A DNA stretch of 6,429 bases from Actinomycetes bacterium. GTDB taxonomy: Bacteria; Actinomycetota; Actinomycetes; Propionibacteriales; Propionibacteriaceae. Made by a program: the position numbers and the translations under genes. The stretch lies in NCBI GenBank assembly GCA_029778515.1, contig JAKOQD010000338.1, positions 1 to 6,429 on the forward strand, in the 5' to 3' direction. Every line of letters starts with the position of its first letter. The first letter of the stretch is position 1. Positions 5,845-6,429 of this stretch are shown in pieces. The notes beneath the pieces were generated by a model, which worked only from the letters and a program-made list of their open reading frames with translations, had not been told where the DNA came from and made no database searches.

Positions 5845-6429
5845 ATGGCTGTGAGGTTTTTGCTTCCGGCTGCGCTGGTACTGACGTCGCTGCTGAGCGC
5901 GCCGCCCGCCGCCGCCGACGACCCGCCGCTGGCCCCGGGGGAGACGATTCGGGACCGGGGATACGCCGCGATGGTGGTCGACGGCGACACGATCCGGTTC
6001 TCACACAACCGCAACCGGCTGACCGACACCTACCAGGTCATCCGGCTGCTCGGGGTGCAGGCGCCGGAGAAACTGCCGGGTGCCTCAGGCTGTGAAGGAC
6101 CGCAGGCCCACGAGGTGTTGCGCTCGGCGATCGAGGGTCACCAGGTCGTCCTCGCATCGGCCGGCGACTCCCGCTCGAGCATCCGCAACCGGCGGTTACG
6201 GACCGTCTACGTGAAGGCCGACGGCGGGTGGGTGGACGCCTCGGCGATGATGCTGTCCAGCGGATTCGGGCAGTGGATGCCCAAGAAGTACGAGCCAGTG
6301 CACAACCTGCAGTACCGCAAGTTGTTCGACGCGGCGCGTGCCCGGGGGGTCAACATGTGGGATCCGCAGTACTGCGGCACCGGTCCCGATGCCACGTTGC
6401 GTCTGGTCATCCAGCCGGATCCGATCGGC
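5845..6429 (+). CDS. Secreted staphylococcal-nuclease-like protein, 3' end outside the window
   Basis: The first 195 codons of an exported thermonuclease-family (SNase, OB-fold) protein, probably a nuclease of extracellular nucleic acid. A signal peptide is clear: Arg4, hydrophobic core about 5-18, and AAA before DD at 22-25 as a likely signal peptidase I site. The SNase domain has VVDGDTI (44-50), RLLGVQAPE (67-75) and a basic region RNRRLR (114-119). By alignment to the S. aureus enzyme, Arg67 and Glu75 correspond to catalytic Arg35 and Glu43, and one of the following arginines to Arg87. The calcium ligand Asp40 is replaced by Gln72. WMP...HNLQYRKLFDAARARGVNMWDPQYCGTGP (144-181) fits the actinobacterial secreted subfamily; Cys83 and Cys177 may form a disulfide. 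The last visible residues, LRLVIQPDPIG, resemble the start of a lamin-tail domain, often fused here. The ATG at 5845 suits the signal peptide, but GGGGAGG (5823-5829) is 15 bases away, which is long. Confidence 0.9.
   Translation, partial: MAVRFLLPAALVLTSLLSAPPAAADDPPLAPGETIRDRGYAAMVVDGDTIRFSHNRNRLTDTYQVIRLLGVQAPEKLPGASGCEGPQAHEVLRSAIEGHQVVLASAGDSRSSIRNRRLRTVYVKADGGWVDASAMMLSSGFGQWMPKKYEPVHNLQYRKLFDAARARGVNMWDPQYCGTGPDATLRLVIQPDPIG

Overview
The window is high-GC bacterial DNA with GTG starts, strong G/C third-position preference and several actinobacterial-type families: an alpha/beta-hydrolase fused to a multi-pass membrane domain (Abhydrolase_9 type), a small MSMEG_6728-like protein, a single-domain YegP protein and a secreted thermonuclease of the actinobacterial form. 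An actinomycete-type chromosome is the best guess. There are no mobile elements, CRISPR arrays, RNA genes or phage genes, so it reads as ordinary chromosome rather than an island.

Layout: (1) 1-2707, minus strand: a HerA/FtsK-superfamily ATPase (374-2707), then a peptide deformylase that overlaps its stop codon by one base and runs off the left edge. These look like one transcript. (2) 2708-2837: a 130-base divergent intergenic region with a candidate minus-strand promoter for the ATPase, a 10-base palindrome on its -35 box and a 9-base inverted repeat. (3) 2838-3275, plus strand: a 145-residue MSMEG_6728-like protein, possibly a DNA repair enzyme related to pyrimidine-dimer glycosylases. (4) 3316-5355, minus strand: the membrane alpha/beta-hydrolase, convergent with the previous gene across a 40-base gap. 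(5) 5356-5524: its leader, with a hairpin holding the Shine-Dalgarno and start codon in its loop, a 16-base palindrome, and the terminator of the next gene. (6) 5525-5716, minus strand: a 63-residue YegP-family protein with a clear ribosome site and a candidate promoter. (7) 5845-6429, plus strand: the first 195 residues of a secreted staphylococcal-nuclease-like protein that runs off the right edge.

No pathway links all these genes. The most suggestive grouping is the ATPase plus deformylase pair, divergent from a possible DNA repair gene over a shared, symmetry-rich regulatory region. I found no convincing undescribed system. The observations most worth a check are the deformylase/HerA coupling, the start-codon-in-loop hairpin at 5344-5373, and the palindromes at 2744-2794 and 5413-5428.
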